Counted from the stretch's first letter, positions 8,286-17,118 are shown. The stretch is DNA of 64,000 bases from Bacteroides stercoris ATCC 43183 (GCF_025147325.1 NZ_CP102262.1:2852001-2916000); one strand, 5' to 3'. Numbers and translations are program-made. Notes: a model not told the origin generated them from the sequence alone.

Positions 8286-9257
8286 CTATAAATTGTCTAT
8301 CCATTCCGTCTGGAACATCCTGCATCCTCCCACAACACCTATCCCGTTTATGACATTGGTATAAGTAGAGCGTATGGGAGCCAGTTCAGAGTTTCCAAGT
8401 CCGTTGTTTTTCTGGTCGTTCAGTGATTTCAGATACCTGTAAAACTCTTCCGAAAGGCTGTACAGGCTAATTCTGTATTTCACTTGGCATTTGATATGCT
8501 CGACCCCGTCAGGGGTTATGAAGTCATCTTCATAATCTGCCTCATAATTGGTATTCAGACGAACCTTGTAGCTTTTCCCTTGAATTTTTGTATCATCCCA
8601 ATAATACAAATTCCGGTAAAACTCGTTTTCAATCATCAGGATATCGTCCAGTCCCGAAGAAGTATTCAGCAGAGGTTCGTCATCCAAATTTAATGTGAGT
8701 GAACTGTTTTCTACCGAATATTCGCTATCGTTCCAGAACTGTCGTTTACGCTCCACTTTCAACGCATAATAGTCTTTTGTCTGCGCATTGTCTGTAAAGT
8801 GCATCCAAAACTGAAGCTGGTTCGGTTCACCGCCTTTGAGAACAAAATTGATTGATGTCAAAGGGAATCGGGACGGAACAACCGTAGCGGACGAAACCGC
8901 TTTCATACCTTCTGCCGCTGCGGTTATGTTGACCTTGTCGCCATCTTCATACGTCTTCACCGCGTAATAGCTCTGGGCGGGAACTCCCGGTATGGAATCA
9001 TCCGTCCATGCAAGGGATACCGCTTCACCGTTTACGGAGAAACGGATGTCCGCTCCCTTTAGTCCCCGACCGAGTTCGCCTTTCTGACTGACGGGAAGGC
9101 TGCGTGAAAGGTGGACTACCGTTGTGTCGCCGCTTCCCGGATAGCTGTATAGCACCAGTTTTTGGGAAGCTCCCACATCGTCCAGTTCAAAATGATAGGT
9201 ACAGGACGAAAGCAAACCGATAAACACGGGCAGTAATATATGAGGTAAATGTTTCAT
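8286..9257 (-). CDS. DUF4249 family lipoprotein, partner of the TonB receptor
   Basis: The ATG at 9257 is chosen over the longer frame because it gives a normal lipoprotein signal (MKHLPHILLPVFIGLLSSC) and sits 4 bases after the receptor's stop. The 323-residue protein fits DUF4249: a short polar linker, an N-terminal beta domain with the LVLYSYPGSGDTTVVHLSRS strand set, and a C-terminal half containing a YYVDDTKI-like aromatic segment. DUF4249 proteins usually sit directly downstream of TonB-dependent receptors carrying an STN or carboxypeptidase-like domain and are thought to be their surface partners. The substrate is unknown. Confidence 0.75.
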   Translation of the reverse strand: MKHLPHILLPVFIGLLSSCTYHFELDDVGASQKLVLYSYPGSGDTTVVHLSRSLPVSQKGELGRGLKGADIRFSVNGEAVSLAWTDDSIPGVPAQSYYAVKTYEDGDKVNITAAAEGMKAVSSATVVPSRFPLTSINFVLKGGEPNQLQFWMHFTDNAQTKDYYALKVERKRQFWNDSEYSVENSSLTLNLDDEPLLNTSSGLDDILMIENEFYRNLYYWDDTKIQGKSYKVRLNTNYEADYEDDFITPDGVEHIKCQVKYRISLYSLSEEFYRYLKSLNDQKNNGLGNSELAPIRSTYTNVINGIGVVGGCRMFQTEWIDNL

Positions 9258-9261
9258 ACTC

Positions 9262-11826
9262 TTAAAATTTGAGGGTATAACAAAACGAGGGTATAATCGG
9301 GAAAATGCCAAATCCCTTACCCCTAAAACCGCCATCGGGCAGACGTTCTATCCGGGTATAAAACGCATTCATGCGGCAATAGGCGTTATAGACACTGATG
9401 TTCCAGATACGTTCGAATCCCCTTTTGGTAATACGCCGGAAGTTGACTCCCAAATCGAGCCGATGGTATGCAGGGAGCGTGATGTTATTCGGCTTCTCGT
9501 AAATCAGTTCAGGTTCGCTGGAATCCGGTGTACCGGGGAAAGACGGTCCGTTTACATACTGGGTCGGGACGGTGGCACGGTCGCCGCTACGGTAAACCCA
9601 TGCGGCGTAGGCATCTATATGGTCATCGAACTTATGCCGGAAAGCGATGTTCAGTTTATGTCGGTTGTCGAACTTGCTGGAATACCAGTCGGGATAAAAA
9701 TCAGTAAACTTTTGCAAGCTCCATGAAAGTGTATATCCTGCTTCAATGACATTGTAACAGTCTTTGTATACTAGTGACAATTCCACGCCGTAAGACTTTC
9801 CTTTGCCAGTTTTAACCAGATTGTCCCAGTTATCGGCAGGAAGCATCAGGCTGTTCCCCCCGTCGTATTCCAATAGTTGGCTTGTAGTACGGTAATATCC
9901 TTCCACGTTCAAGCGGATATGCCGGGGCAACTCCGTATATATCCCGGCTGCCACTTGCCTTGAACGCATGGGACGGACTTTGCGTGTGGAAGGAACCCAA
10001 CTGTCTGTCGGCAGATTCAGATAGGTGTTTGACAGTTGGTGCGCAAACTGGCTCATTTCCGTATAGGACACTTTCATCGTGGCTTTTTTCGAACATTGGT
10101 AACTCATGGCCAGTCTTGGCTCCAAAGAATGGTATATCTTTCCGTCTGTCTGATAAAGGGTGTAATGCAGTCCCGTGTTTAATTTCGCTTTAGAGGACAG
10201 CCGCATTTCATCTTCCGCATAAAAAGCAACCTCGTTACCCTTATAACTGCTTGCGCTTTCTGCCGATAAGGTATCCCTGTCCGTCTGGTTTCTGGAAGCT
10301 GTGTTTTGCGGATGATATATGTGATGCAGATAATTGCTGCCAAAGCGTATATGATGATTCGTGCCGGGACGGTAGTCGAATTCCATACGGTATCCCATAT
10401 CATCAATCGTGGAATGGTTGGACCGTTCCACCCCCGTCATGGAAGTTTGTTCCCCATCGGAAAAGAAACGGCTAACTTCCACATAATCATACATGGAGAT
10501 ATTGCGTGAATAGGCTCCAGTAAAACTACCTGACAACTTTGGGGTGATTTGACAGTTCCATGTCAAAGCCGTAGTCAGGTTGCCCCATTTGGCCTTGAAA
10601 TCAGAGTCGTAATGTTCCCCTTTATCGAACACCTGTTGGGCTTTTGCCTTCAGCAAGTCATTTCCGGAATACACGCTAAGGGACAGTTTGTTATTGTCCG
10701 AAAAATGGTGGGTGATTTTCCCGTTGATGTCGTAAAAGGCATAGCGCACGTTCTTTTTGTCATCGGGATTGGAACGGTTGAGCAGGAAGAATACCGGGGC
10801 TGTGAAAAGATCCGCCCAACTTCTTCGTATGGCTATGTTGAACGAGGTCTTGTCTTTTATAATCGGTCCTTCAAACTGGACTCTACCGTCAAGCAGCCCC
10901 AAAGAGAAAGTTCCGTGAAACTCCTTCATGCTCCCCTCTTTGGTGCGTACATCCACTACGGAAGAAAGTCTGCCGCTGTAACGTGCCGGGAAACCGCTTT
11001 TATAGAAATCCACGTTTTTGATAATATCCGTATTGAAAGCGGAAAACAGCCCGCCCAAATGGTTGATCTGGTAAAGCGGTGTTCCGTCCAGCAGAAAAAG
11101 GTTCTCATCGTTCTTGCCCCCGTGCACATACATACCGGAAAGTAGCTCCGTTCCGGAAGCCACACCGGGAAGGTTCTGGAGGGTCTTTACCAAGTCTGGT
11201 GAACTAAGTAGCGAAAACTCCGTATTCAACTGTTCCGAGGTCAGAGACACTTTGCCGGTCTGTGTCGTGCGGAGGGGAGCGTTCATGTCTGCAACCACTA
11301 CAACTTCTTTCAGCGAGGTACTGCTTTCTTTCAAGTAGATAACACCGTTGTAATTGGAACTCAAATCCACCTCCTTCACCACATCCTGATAACCTATATA
11401 AGAAAAACGAAATTTGTGTTTCCCTTCCGGCAGCGTGATGCTGAAAAAGCCATGTTCGTTACTCAGTGTGCCTTTCAGGGTATTCAGGTCAAGGACAGTC
11501 ACATTGATAAGCGTTTCTCCGCTGTCTTCACACACATATCCAGAAAAGGTATAGTTGTTCGGACGGAACAGCAGGACGTATTCGTCGCGGATTTCCCATT
11601 TTATGTCGGTGCCGCCAAAAATCCTTTCCAAGTTTTCCTTTAAAGAATTTCCTGCCGAGGGGAAAGCTTGGGGCTTGGCAGTCACCAAGGATGAATCATA
11701 TACAAAAGTTATGTCGTACATCCTCTGCATCAGGCCGATAGCTTTTTTCATTTCCGTCATATTCTGTTGTTGAGCTTTGATGCTCACACATACACAGAAT
11801 AGGAACAGGGTCGGTACGATTCTCAT
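9262..11826 (-). CDS. TonB-dependent receptor with STN and carboxypeptidase-like domains
   Basis: The 854-residue outer-membrane receptor has a signal peptide (1-18). An N-terminal secretin/TonB signalling (STN) domain lies at about 20-70 and a carboxypeptidase-regulatory-like domain at about 92-170. The plug starts near 190 and contains a LPGVASGTELLSGMYVHGG stretch. A long 22-stranded barrel ends in SFCYTLKF. The STN domain is the part that talks to FecR anti-sigma factors, which fits the upstream neighbour. The start overlaps the FecR stop by four bases (ATGA), so translation is coupled. The DUF4249 partner begins 4 bases downstream. The imported ligand cannot be read from sequence; no degradative enzymes are encoded in the operon. 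Confidence 0.92.
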   Translation of the reverse strand: MRIVPTLFLFCVCVSIKAQQQNMTEMKKAIGLMQRMYDITFVYDSSLVTAKPQAFPSAGNSLKENLERIFGGTDIKWEIRDEYVLLFRPNNYTFSGYVCEDSGETLINVTVLDLNTLKGTLSNEHGFFSITLPEGKHKFRFSYIGYQDVVKEVDLSSNYNGVIYLKESSTSLKEVVVVADMNAPLRTTQTGKVSLTSEQLNTEFSLLSSPDLVKTLQNLPGVASGTELLSGMYVHGGKNDENLFLLDGTPLYQINHLGGLFSAFNTDIIKNVDFYKSGFPARYSGRLSSVVDVRTKEGSMKEFHGTFSLGLLDGRVQFEGPIIKDKTSFNIAIRRSWADLFTAPVFFLLNRSNPDDKKNVRYAFYDINGKITHHFSDNNKLSLSVYSGNDLLKAKAQQVFDKGEHYDSDFKAKWGNLTTALTWNCQITPKLSGSFTGAYSRNISMYDYVEVSRFFSDGEQTSMTGVERSNHSTIDDMGYRMEFDYRPGTNHHIRFGSNYLHHIYHPQNTASRNQTDRDTLSAESASSYKGNEVAFYAEDEMRLSSKAKLNTGLHYTLYQTDGKIYHSLEPRLAMSYQCSKKATMKVSYTEMSQFAHQLSNTYLNLPTDSWVPSTRKVRPMRSRQVAAGIYTELPRHIRLNVEGYYRTTSQLLEYDGGNSLMLPADNWDNLVKTGKGKSYGVELSLVYKDCYNVIEAGYTLSWSLQKFTDFYPDWYSSKFDNRHKLNIAFRHKFDDHIDAYAAWVYRSGDRATVPTQYVNGPSFPGTPDSSEPELIYEKPNNITLPAYHRLDLGVNFRRITKRGFERIWNISVYNAYCRMNAFYTRIERLPDGGFRGKGFGIFPIIPSFCYTLKF

Positions 11827-12626
11827 TGTTTCTTCTTTTCAATTCTTACATTCAACACTTTTTCTATAATCTCAATAATCTCATCAAGGCTTTTGTCCTT
11901 AAAACTGGCTGTCAGCCGCCTGTCTGTCTTATTGACAACCAACTTCACCTTGTAGAACTTCGACAGTTCTTCAAGCACTTTAGGCAGCGGGGTATTGTCA
12001 AAAATGAAGCTGCCCGTTTTCCCTTCTTTGATTATCTGTATGTCTTTTCGCTCTCCCGTCACTTGCGCTGTCATGCCTCCGGTTAGTATCACGGTGTCCG
12101 ATTGCCCGATTGCCGAGAACTGTATCTTTCCTGACATGACTTGTACGACGGCTGTGTCTGCACGGCTCTCATCAACAGTAAAAACAGTTCCTAAAACTCT
12201 GACTTGGGACAATTTTCCTTCTACCGTAAACGGGCGGGCATTGTCATGCTTGACAGAAAATGCGACTTTACCTTCCATGTGAACCCTGCGGCTGGAACTC
12301 TGGTAGTCTTTTGCGTGGAAACGGACGGAGGAATGCGGGAATAGAGTTATGGAGGAACTGTCCGGAAGCATATAATCCACAGGGTGCGAGTAAGCCGTTA
12401 CCTCCTCCCATGCTCCGTTTTCCTGGAAGCGGGGATAAATAAGAACTACGACCAGAATGGCTGCCACCATACCGGGAAGTATCCACCACAGGCGGAAGGA
12501 TTTTCGTGTCTGTTCCGTTATCTGGTATTTCTCTTTAAAAGCCTTCAATGCTTTTTGCGTATCCAACTTGTTCTTCTGATAGTGGCGCAAGACAAAGTGA
12601 AGGCATTTTTCATCCGGGGTTCTCAT
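11823..12626 (-). CDS. FecR-type anti-sigma factor
   Basis: This 267-residue inner-membrane protein should hold the ECF sigma factor until the TonB receptor signals. A cytoplasmic N-terminal segment (1-45) is followed by one transmembrane helix at about 46-65 (LWWILPGMVAAILVVVLIYP). The periplasmic FecR domain lies at about 85-180 with a VRVLGTVFTV strand. A C-terminal DUF4974/STN-like domain spans about 195-262 (TPLPKVLEELSKFYKVKLVV). The stop overlaps the receptor start. The sigma-factor gene is 71 bases upstream. Confidence 0.9.
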   Translation of the reverse strand: MRTPDEKCLHFVLRHYQKNKLDTQKALKAFKEKYQITEQTRKSFRLWWILPGMVAAILVVVLIYPRFQENGAWEEVTAYSHPVDYMLPDSSSITLFPHSSVRFHAKDYQSSSRRVHMEGKVAFSVKHDNARPFTVEGKLSQVRVLGTVFTVDESRADTAVVQVMSGKIQFSAIGQSDTVILTGGMTAQVTGERKDIQIIKEGKTGSFIFDNTPLPKVLEELSKFYKVKLVVNKTDRRLTASFKDKSLDEIIEIIEKVLNVRIEKKKQ

Positions 12627-12697
12627 ACTCTTTTGTTTTAGTCTTCATATTAATGACTGGGATTGCAGGCAAATTCACTATGCAGGATTTGTGAATG

Positions 12698-13213
12698 TTA
12701 GTTAAATAAAAATGCGTAAACTTTCTGTGCCCCTTCCCGTATCAGTCGGAGTGCCTTGCTGATGTGGTTATCCACCGTATTAACGGAAATCTGGAATTTG
12801 GCGGCTATCTCCCTATATTTCATGCCGTCGCGTTTATTCAGTAAAAATATCTCACGGCAACGTTCGGGCAAGGCATCAATGGCAGTCCACATCTGCGCTT
12901 CCCTGACCGAACGTTTCTCCGCTTCCTCATCGCTCAACGTATCTTCAAAGTCAGAAGGAGAAAGATTTGGATCATAAATTTCCTCCTTCTTCAGATAGTC
13001 CAGACTGCGGTTGCGGGCAGTCGTATAAAGGTAGGCTCTGACATTTTCTATTTTGGCTCCACTGATGCTTAATTTCTCCCACAAGGCAGAAAAACTATCT
13101 TGTACGATGTCTTCTGCAATATCCGTATCATGGACATAGTGCAGCACGTACAAGCATAACGAACGATAATGGTATTTAAATGTTTCGTCTATGTCTATTG
13201 TTAATTTATGCAT
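12698..13213 (-). CDS. ECF RNA polymerase sigma factor
   Basis: The ATG at 13213 gives a 171-residue protein of normal ECF length. The longer frame to 13267 adds 18 residues without a family match. Region 2 is visible at about residues 8-75 (FKYHYRSLCLYVLHYVHD, then DIVQDSFSALWEKL). Region 4 is near the C-terminus (LPERCREIFLLNKRDGMKYREIA, then a VNTVDNHISKAL recognition helix). It is the first gene of the operon and should drive its own operon and perhaps others when FecR is released. No clear vegetative promoter is visible in the 110 bases upstream. Confidence 0.9.
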   Translation of the reverse strand: MHKLTIDIDETFKYHYRSLCLYVLHYVHDTDIAEDIVQDSFSALWEKLSISGAKIENVRAYLYTTARNRSLDYLKKEEIYDPNLSPSDFEDTLSDEEAEKRSVREAQMWTAIDALPERCREIFLLNKRDGMKYREIAAKFQISVNTVDNHISKALRLIREGAQKVYAFLFN

Positions 13214-13423
13214 ACAAATAGGCTTATTATTCTGTGTGCTTACATAAAAAGACACAAAATAAGGCAAAATTCACTATTCTGTATTGTTAAAGAAACATAA
13301 CGCACCCCCTTTTTCATATACGCATGGCGGAAAACATCACGGGGTTCCTGCACTTTCCTTTCCGTTTTTCCACATTCTTTCTTTTTTCCGTCCTATATCT
13401 ATCGGAAAATAAAAAATACGTTT

Positions 13424-13707
13424 ATGGAAGAAAAGAAGTTGCGCAAGGTTTATTTGATGGTGGAGTTCGGAAAACCTTTTGCGGTAAAAAGAAGATGTAT
13501 GTAGCCCTCATGGCAGAACCAACTTTTTCGCAGTTCTCCAAGTTCATGCCCGTATCCAAGAAAGACAAGGTATCGGCTATGAGAACACTTGTCAAGGACT
13601 GCTTCATCGAAGGTGATAACGAACTGGTAAATAATAATTTCCGGTTCCTCTTCGGCTTGATGGGACAACTCACCGACTTATTATCACCCGCCAGAGCACG
13701 CTCATAA
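13424..13707 (+). pseudogene. Frameshifted small gene, possibly prophage-related
   Basis: An ATG at 13424 opens a frame encoding MEEKKLRKVYLMVEFGKPFAV, which hits a TAG just after a run of A at about 13483-13495. Coding-like sequence then continues in another frame to a stop at 13707 (ALMAEPTFSQFSKFMPVSK and onward to SPARARS). Joined, the product would be about 93 residues. The layout recalls small tail-assembly genes of Bacteroidetes Mu-like prophages, but that is a weak recollection. The gene is broken either way. Confidence 0.45.
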
Positions 13708-13715
13708 ATTAATAG

Positions 13716-13847
13716 AATGTTGGGCGGTACGTGACGACCAGCAACATCCGGCAACAGATGATTTACGCGCGTCACTACTTTCCCGGCATCAACCAACATA
13801 AGGTGACGGACGAGGAGCCCGAACAACTTTCGGAAGAAGTACTCTGA
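13716..13847 (+). pseudogene. Gene fragment downstream of the frameshifted gene
   Basis: This open stretch with no start codon encodes a polar segment (IYARHYFPGINQHKVTDEE) and stops at 13847. A shifted frame continues a few residues as LYEQVIISQIS. It looks like the 3' end of a second decayed gene from the same lost element. No intact phage or transposon gene lies nearby. Confidence 0.4.
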
Positions 13848-13952
13848 CTGTACGAACAGGTGATAATAAGTCAAATAAGCTAAGAAATAATAAAAATGTT
13901 AAATCTTCATCCTTTAGAATGTACAATTAAAGGCAACGACCATATTCCTGAT

Positions 13953-15107
13953 TTATTGCTTATAAAATATTGAGAAATAATTAGTTGTAAAGTCAGCATT
14001 GTGACACAATCGCCGCTGATACTCGACCGGGGTTTCACCCGTGAGCTTTTTAAAATATCCGTAAAAATTGCTTTTAGTGGCAAATCCTACCTTGCGTGCA
14101 AGGTCGTTCATGGAGATGCCGAGTTCTTCGGCCAGCAATTGTTTGGCATATTCGATACGTAAGCCGACACGCCACGGACGGAAGTCCCGCCCTATCTCAT
14201 TCTTGAAATACCAGCAAAGAAACTCTTTTGTCGTCCCCAATTCCCGCGCAATTTGTTCCCTGCCTTCTTCAGGACGGGTAAAACGCCGTTCGGCAACCCA
14301 ACGTTCGAGTGCAAGCCGCAGATGCTCTTTCTCCGTTGCCAGTTCCGGTTCGGACAATCCACAGGCAGCCATATCTACCGCTTGCAGACGAATCGGTTCC
14401 TGTCCCTGCGTTACGGCCGGCAGATAATAATTGATTTTTACCACATAATTACAAAAACGACCGGCAAACCACCCGTAAAACAAAATGTAACCGACAGTAA
14501 AAATATTATAAGCAACCGGTGGCAGCCACACGGACAGAGAAACGGCTATACCAACCGAGAGCGCAGCATAAAAGCCGAATTTCGTCCAACGCAGCCGTGC
14601 ATGCTGGTCTTCATCGTAATATTCTTCCAACAATCGAAGGCACTCGGCATACTTTCGGCGAAATAACAATGTATAACAGACTAACTGCACTGCATATACA
14701 GCCAATGCAACAAAAAACACCCAGCATTCCTCACTTGTCAAAGCCATAAACAGAAATAAGGCAACTGCAACCGTTACGATTCCTGCTTGTATCCGTACTC
14801 TGTGGCAGGTAACATACAGCGGTTGAATAAATGTCAGCAGTGTGACGGTAAACAGTAACGATTGGTAAGCGGCCACCGCTATCGTAAAGACTGCAATGAT
14901 TTTACGGTCGGCTTCTCCACCATTAAACAGTTCGCAAAAAGCAGGAATAGCAAGAATGAAATAAGATGCGGCAAGAATGGCACGTGCCGTCCGCAGTCGG
15001 TGCGTATCTTCCCTATGAGGAATATGAATGCTGCATAACTGCCATCCCAAAACAGCCAAAGCAATGCCTGACGCAAGGGTTAGGAACATATAAAAATCCA
15101 ACCACAT
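13953..15107 (-). CDS. Membrane-anchored AraC-family transcription regulator
   Basis: The 384-residue protein has six or seven N-terminal membrane helices (about residues 5-225). A short linker follows, and a C-terminal AraC HTH_18 domain spans about 270-370. The second HTH carries the family signature (ISMNDLARKVGFATKSNFYG, followed by KKLTGETPVEYQRR). This architecture suggests a sensor that perceives a membrane or periplasmic cue directly. It is transcribed away from the alpha/beta hydrolase at 15393. The shared 285-base gap holds a promoter and a perfect inverted repeat. The hydrolase is its most likely target. Confidence 0.88.
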   Translation of the reverse strand: MWLDFYMFLTLASGIALAVLGWQLCSIHIPHREDTHRLRTARAILAASYFILAIPAFCELFNGGEADRKIIAVFTIAVAAYQSLLFTVTLLTFIQPLYVTCHRVRIQAGIVTVAVALFLFMALTSEECWVFFVALAVYAVQLVCYTLLFRRKYAECLRLLEEYYDEDQHARLRWTKFGFYAALSVGIAVSLSVWLPPVAYNIFTVGYILFYGWFAGRFCNYVVKINYYLPAVTQGQEPIRLQAVDMAACGLSEPELATEKEHLRLALERWVAERRFTRPEEGREQIARELGTTKEFLCWYFKNEIGRDFRPWRVGLRIEYAKQLLAEELGISMNDLARKVGFATKSNFYGYFKKLTGETPVEYQRRLCHNADFTTNYFSIFYKQ

Positions 15108-15142
15108 ATTATTATTTCCGTCCTATTAAAACGAGGACATTA

Positions 15143-15174
15143 CAAATGTAACCATTTTAGGCATTTGTGCCAAA
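15143..15174 (-). promoter_or_regulatory. Promoter of the AraC regulator gene
   Basis: Read on the minus strand, TTTG (complement of 15171-15174) is followed after 20 bases by TACATTTG (complement of 15143-15150). This is a full Bacteroides promoter, and the gene starts 36 bases later at 15107. Confidence 0.7.
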
Positions 15175-15177
15175 TAT

Positions 15178-15215
15178 AAACTCTATTACCGACATATAAA
15201 TCTGTAATAGAGTTT
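15178..15215. promoter_or_regulatory. Perfect 12-bp inverted repeat, candidate AraC operator
   Basis: AAACTCTATTAC (15178-15189) and GTAATAGAGTTT (15204-15215) are exact complements around a 14-base spacer. Half-site centres are about 26 bp apart, between two and three helical turns. The repeat begins 3 bases from the -33 element of the regulator promoter and lies upstream of the hydrolase -7 element. It is well placed to control both. There is no T-run beyond the arm, so an intrinsic terminator is less likely. Confidence 0.6.
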
Positions 15216-15259
15216 ATTTTATCCGTAATTCATCTACCGGAAGCTACCTTTTACCTTCC

Positions 15260-15267
15260 TACCTTTG
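15260..15267 (+). promoter_or_regulatory. -7 element for the hydrolase gene
   Basis: TACCTTTG at 15260-15267 matches the Bacteroides -7 consensus. No good TTTG lies 19-21 bases upstream, which suits a promoter that depends on an activator such as the divergent AraC protein. Confidence 0.5.
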
Positions 15268-15308
15268 TATCCGAAAAGAATGTCTAATCCAATCAAACCG
15301 TATTAAAA

Positions 15309-15392
15309 ATGAAAAATGTTCTGATTTTATCATCTGGGACGTACCGTAACGAAAACTCCGATACTGCGTGCAATAAATTTATGCGCAGGACC
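15309..15392 (+). pseudogene. 5' remnant of a flavodoxin-like oxidoreductase fused in frame to the hydrolase
   Basis: The 28 codons from ATG 15309 read MKNVLILSSGTYRNENSDTA and then CNKFMRRT. This closely follows the usual opening of NADPH-dependent FMN reductases (VLILSSSPRxxGNSD...). The rest of such a gene is absent. The simplest reading is a deletion that joined this 5' end to the hydrolase. Confidence 0.5.
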
Positions 15393-16421
15393 ATGAAACG
15401 TACAATCATTTTAACCGCAATTTTTCTCTTTCTCGCCAATGCTACAAAGAGTTATGCCCAAAAAGATGCCGATAACTTCTATAAGAGTCCGGCAATACGT
15501 ACAGAATCCGTCTCTTTCCAAAATCTTTATAAAATGAAAATCGGCGCTGCGCTCTTTCTTCCCCAAGATATGAAAGCAGATGTAAAATATCCCGCTATCA
15601 TCGTTGGTCACCCAATGGGTGCGGTGAAAGAGCAAAGTGCTAACCTCTATGCTACGAAAATGGCGGAACGGGGGTTCGTAACCCTTTCCATAGACCTTAC
15701 TTATTGGGGAGAAAGCGGTGGAGAAGTACGTAATGCGGTTTCTCCCGACATGTATGCGGAAACATTCAGCGCCGCTGTTGATTTTCTGGGAACAAGAACT
15801 TTTGTCGACCGTGAACGTATCGGGGCTATCGGCATTTGCGGCAGCGGAAGTTTTGCCGTCAGTGCAGCCAAGACAGATCCCCGTTTGAAAGCTGTCGCTA
15901 CGGTAAGCATGTACGACATGGGGAGTGCCGCCCGCAACGGACTGAAAAAAGCACTTATGCCGGAACAGCGCAAACAGATTCTTTCTGAAGCAGCCGAACA
16001 GCGCTACGTGGAATTTCAGGGAGGCGAAGTGAAATACACAGGTGGCACGATGCATGAACGTCCGGATGCATCCAATCCCATACAACAAGAATTTTATGAT
16101 TTCTATCGTACCGAACGTGGCGAATACACCCCGAAAGGTGCATCTCCCGAAACTACCACCCACCCTACACTGACCAGTAACGTGAAGTTCATGAACTTCT
16201 ATCCTTTTAATGACATCGAAACGATTTCTCCCCGTGCACTGCTTTTTATCACTGGCGATACGGCACACTCTCGTGAGTTCAGCGAAGATGCATATGCCCG
16301 TGCTGCCGAACCGAAAGAACTATACATCGTACCCGGTGCAGGACACGTGGACCTTTACGACCGTACCGGCCTGATTCCTTTTGATAAGCTGGAGGATTTC
16401 TTCCGGAAAAACCTGAAATAA
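15393..16421 (+). CDS. Exported alpha/beta hydrolase (dienelactone-hydrolase-like)
   Basis: From the ATG at 15393 the 342-residue protein begins with a signal peptide (MKRTIILTAIFLFLANATKS, then YAQ). It follows the alpha/beta-hydrolase plan: HPMG oxyanion loop, a DLTYWGESGG turn, a nucleophile elbow GICGSGS, an acidic turn at ITGDTAHS and a catalytic His in PGAGHVDLYD. The nucleophile is probably Cys, as in dienelactone hydrolases, because the elbow reads G-I-C-G-S-G. The frame is open back to an ATG at 15309. Those 28 extra residues resemble the start of a flavodoxin-type oxidoreductase and would bury the signal peptide. An AGGA sequence just before 15393 supports the later start. Confidence 0.8.
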   Translation: MKRTIILTAIFLFLANATKSYAQKDADNFYKSPAIRTESVSFQNLYKMKIGAALFLPQDMKADVKYPAIIVGHPMGAVKEQSANLYATKMAERGFVTLSIDLTYWGESGGEVRNAVSPDMYAETFSAAVDFLGTRTFVDRERIGAIGICGSGSFAVSAAKTDPRLKAVATVSMYDMGSAARNGLKKALMPEQRKQILSEAAEQRYVEFQGGEVKYTGGTMHERPDASNPIQQEFYDFYRTERGEYTPKGASPETTTHPTLTSNVKFMNFYPFNDIETISPRALLFITGDTAHSREFSEDAYARAAEPKELYIVPGAGHVDLYDRTGLIPFDKLEDFFRKNLK

Positions 16422-16520
16422 AAAAACGGCCATAAGACTTTTCAGCAACAATAGCAATTTATTATTGGAAAAACATTTCTAAAGGGTTTAAAAGGGGACT
16501 GCGGCAGCGGACGCCCGTTG

Positions 16521-16528
16521 TATCTTTG
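16521..16528 (+). promoter_or_regulatory. -7 element for the HU-like gene
   Basis: TATCTTTG at 16521-16528 matches the Bacteroides -7 consensus, 66 bases before the start codon. No clear -33 box is seen. The leader between them is AT-rich. Confidence 0.5.
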
Positions 16529-16594
16529 CATAGTCATTAAAAATAAATGGCATTAGTAAACCTTATTTTTTTAACCTTTTAAACTTTAACAATT

Positions 16595-17074
16595 ATGGCT
16601 TTAAAGTATGTAGTAACCAAAAGAGTATTCGGCTTTGACAAGACGAACACAGAAAAGTATGTAGCGAAATCTGTCGGTTCGGGTAAAATGAACTTCGACA
16701 AAATGTGTGAAAAGGTCAGTCGTTTGTGCGGCATTCACCGCAAAGTGGTGGATTTGGTGGTAAGCGGTTTGGTAGATATGATGGCGGAAGATATCGACGA
16801 CGGCAAGACCATACAAATGGGTGAGTTCGGATTGTTCCGCCCTACAATTAAAACCAAAAGTGCGAATACGGAAGATGCCGTTAAGGCAAGCAATATCCTT
16901 TCAAAACGTATCGTGTTTACACCGGGAAAGATATTCAACCGCATGCTGAATGAAATGAGTGTTACCCGTTCCGTACCTGTAGACACCGATTATACGGACG
17001 GCAGCAGCAGTAGCGGGAACAATGGCAGTGGCGGTTCCGGCAACGGCGGCGAAGAAGAAAACCCGTTAGGCTGA
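16595..17074 (+). CDS. HU-like DNA-binding protein
   Basis: This 159-residue protein is of the enlarged HU/IHF type common in Bacteroides. A divergent N-terminal beta segment (residues 1-30) precedes the HU fold (about 33-125). The fold shows the dimerisation helices (CGIHRKVVDLVVSGLVDMMA), the GKTIQMGEFGLFRP strand set and the RIVFTPGKIFNRML end. A flexible tail of Gly, Ser and Asn (about 133-150) and an acidic end follow. It probably shapes or compacts DNA. It is monocistronic, with its own -7 element and a strong terminator 45 bases after the stop. Related genes often sit near polysaccharide loci, but here the link is only by window. Confidence 0.85.
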   Translation: MALKYVVTKRVFGFDKTNTEKYVAKSVGSGKMNFDKMCEKVSRLCGIHRKVVDLVVSGLVDMMAEDIDDGKTIQMGEFGLFRPTIKTKSANTEDAVKASNILSKRIVFTPGKIFNRMLNEMSVTRSVPVDTDYTDGSSSSGNNGSGGSGNGGEEENPLG

Positions 17075-17118
17075 TTGTCATAGCGACAGCAAATTGCCTT
17101 TTCTTGAAAACAAAGTTG

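Noticed and set aside
15411..16268. A 285-codon minus-strand frame
   Set aside because: It is antisense to the hydrolase, whose catalytic motifs and signal peptide are clear on the plus strand.
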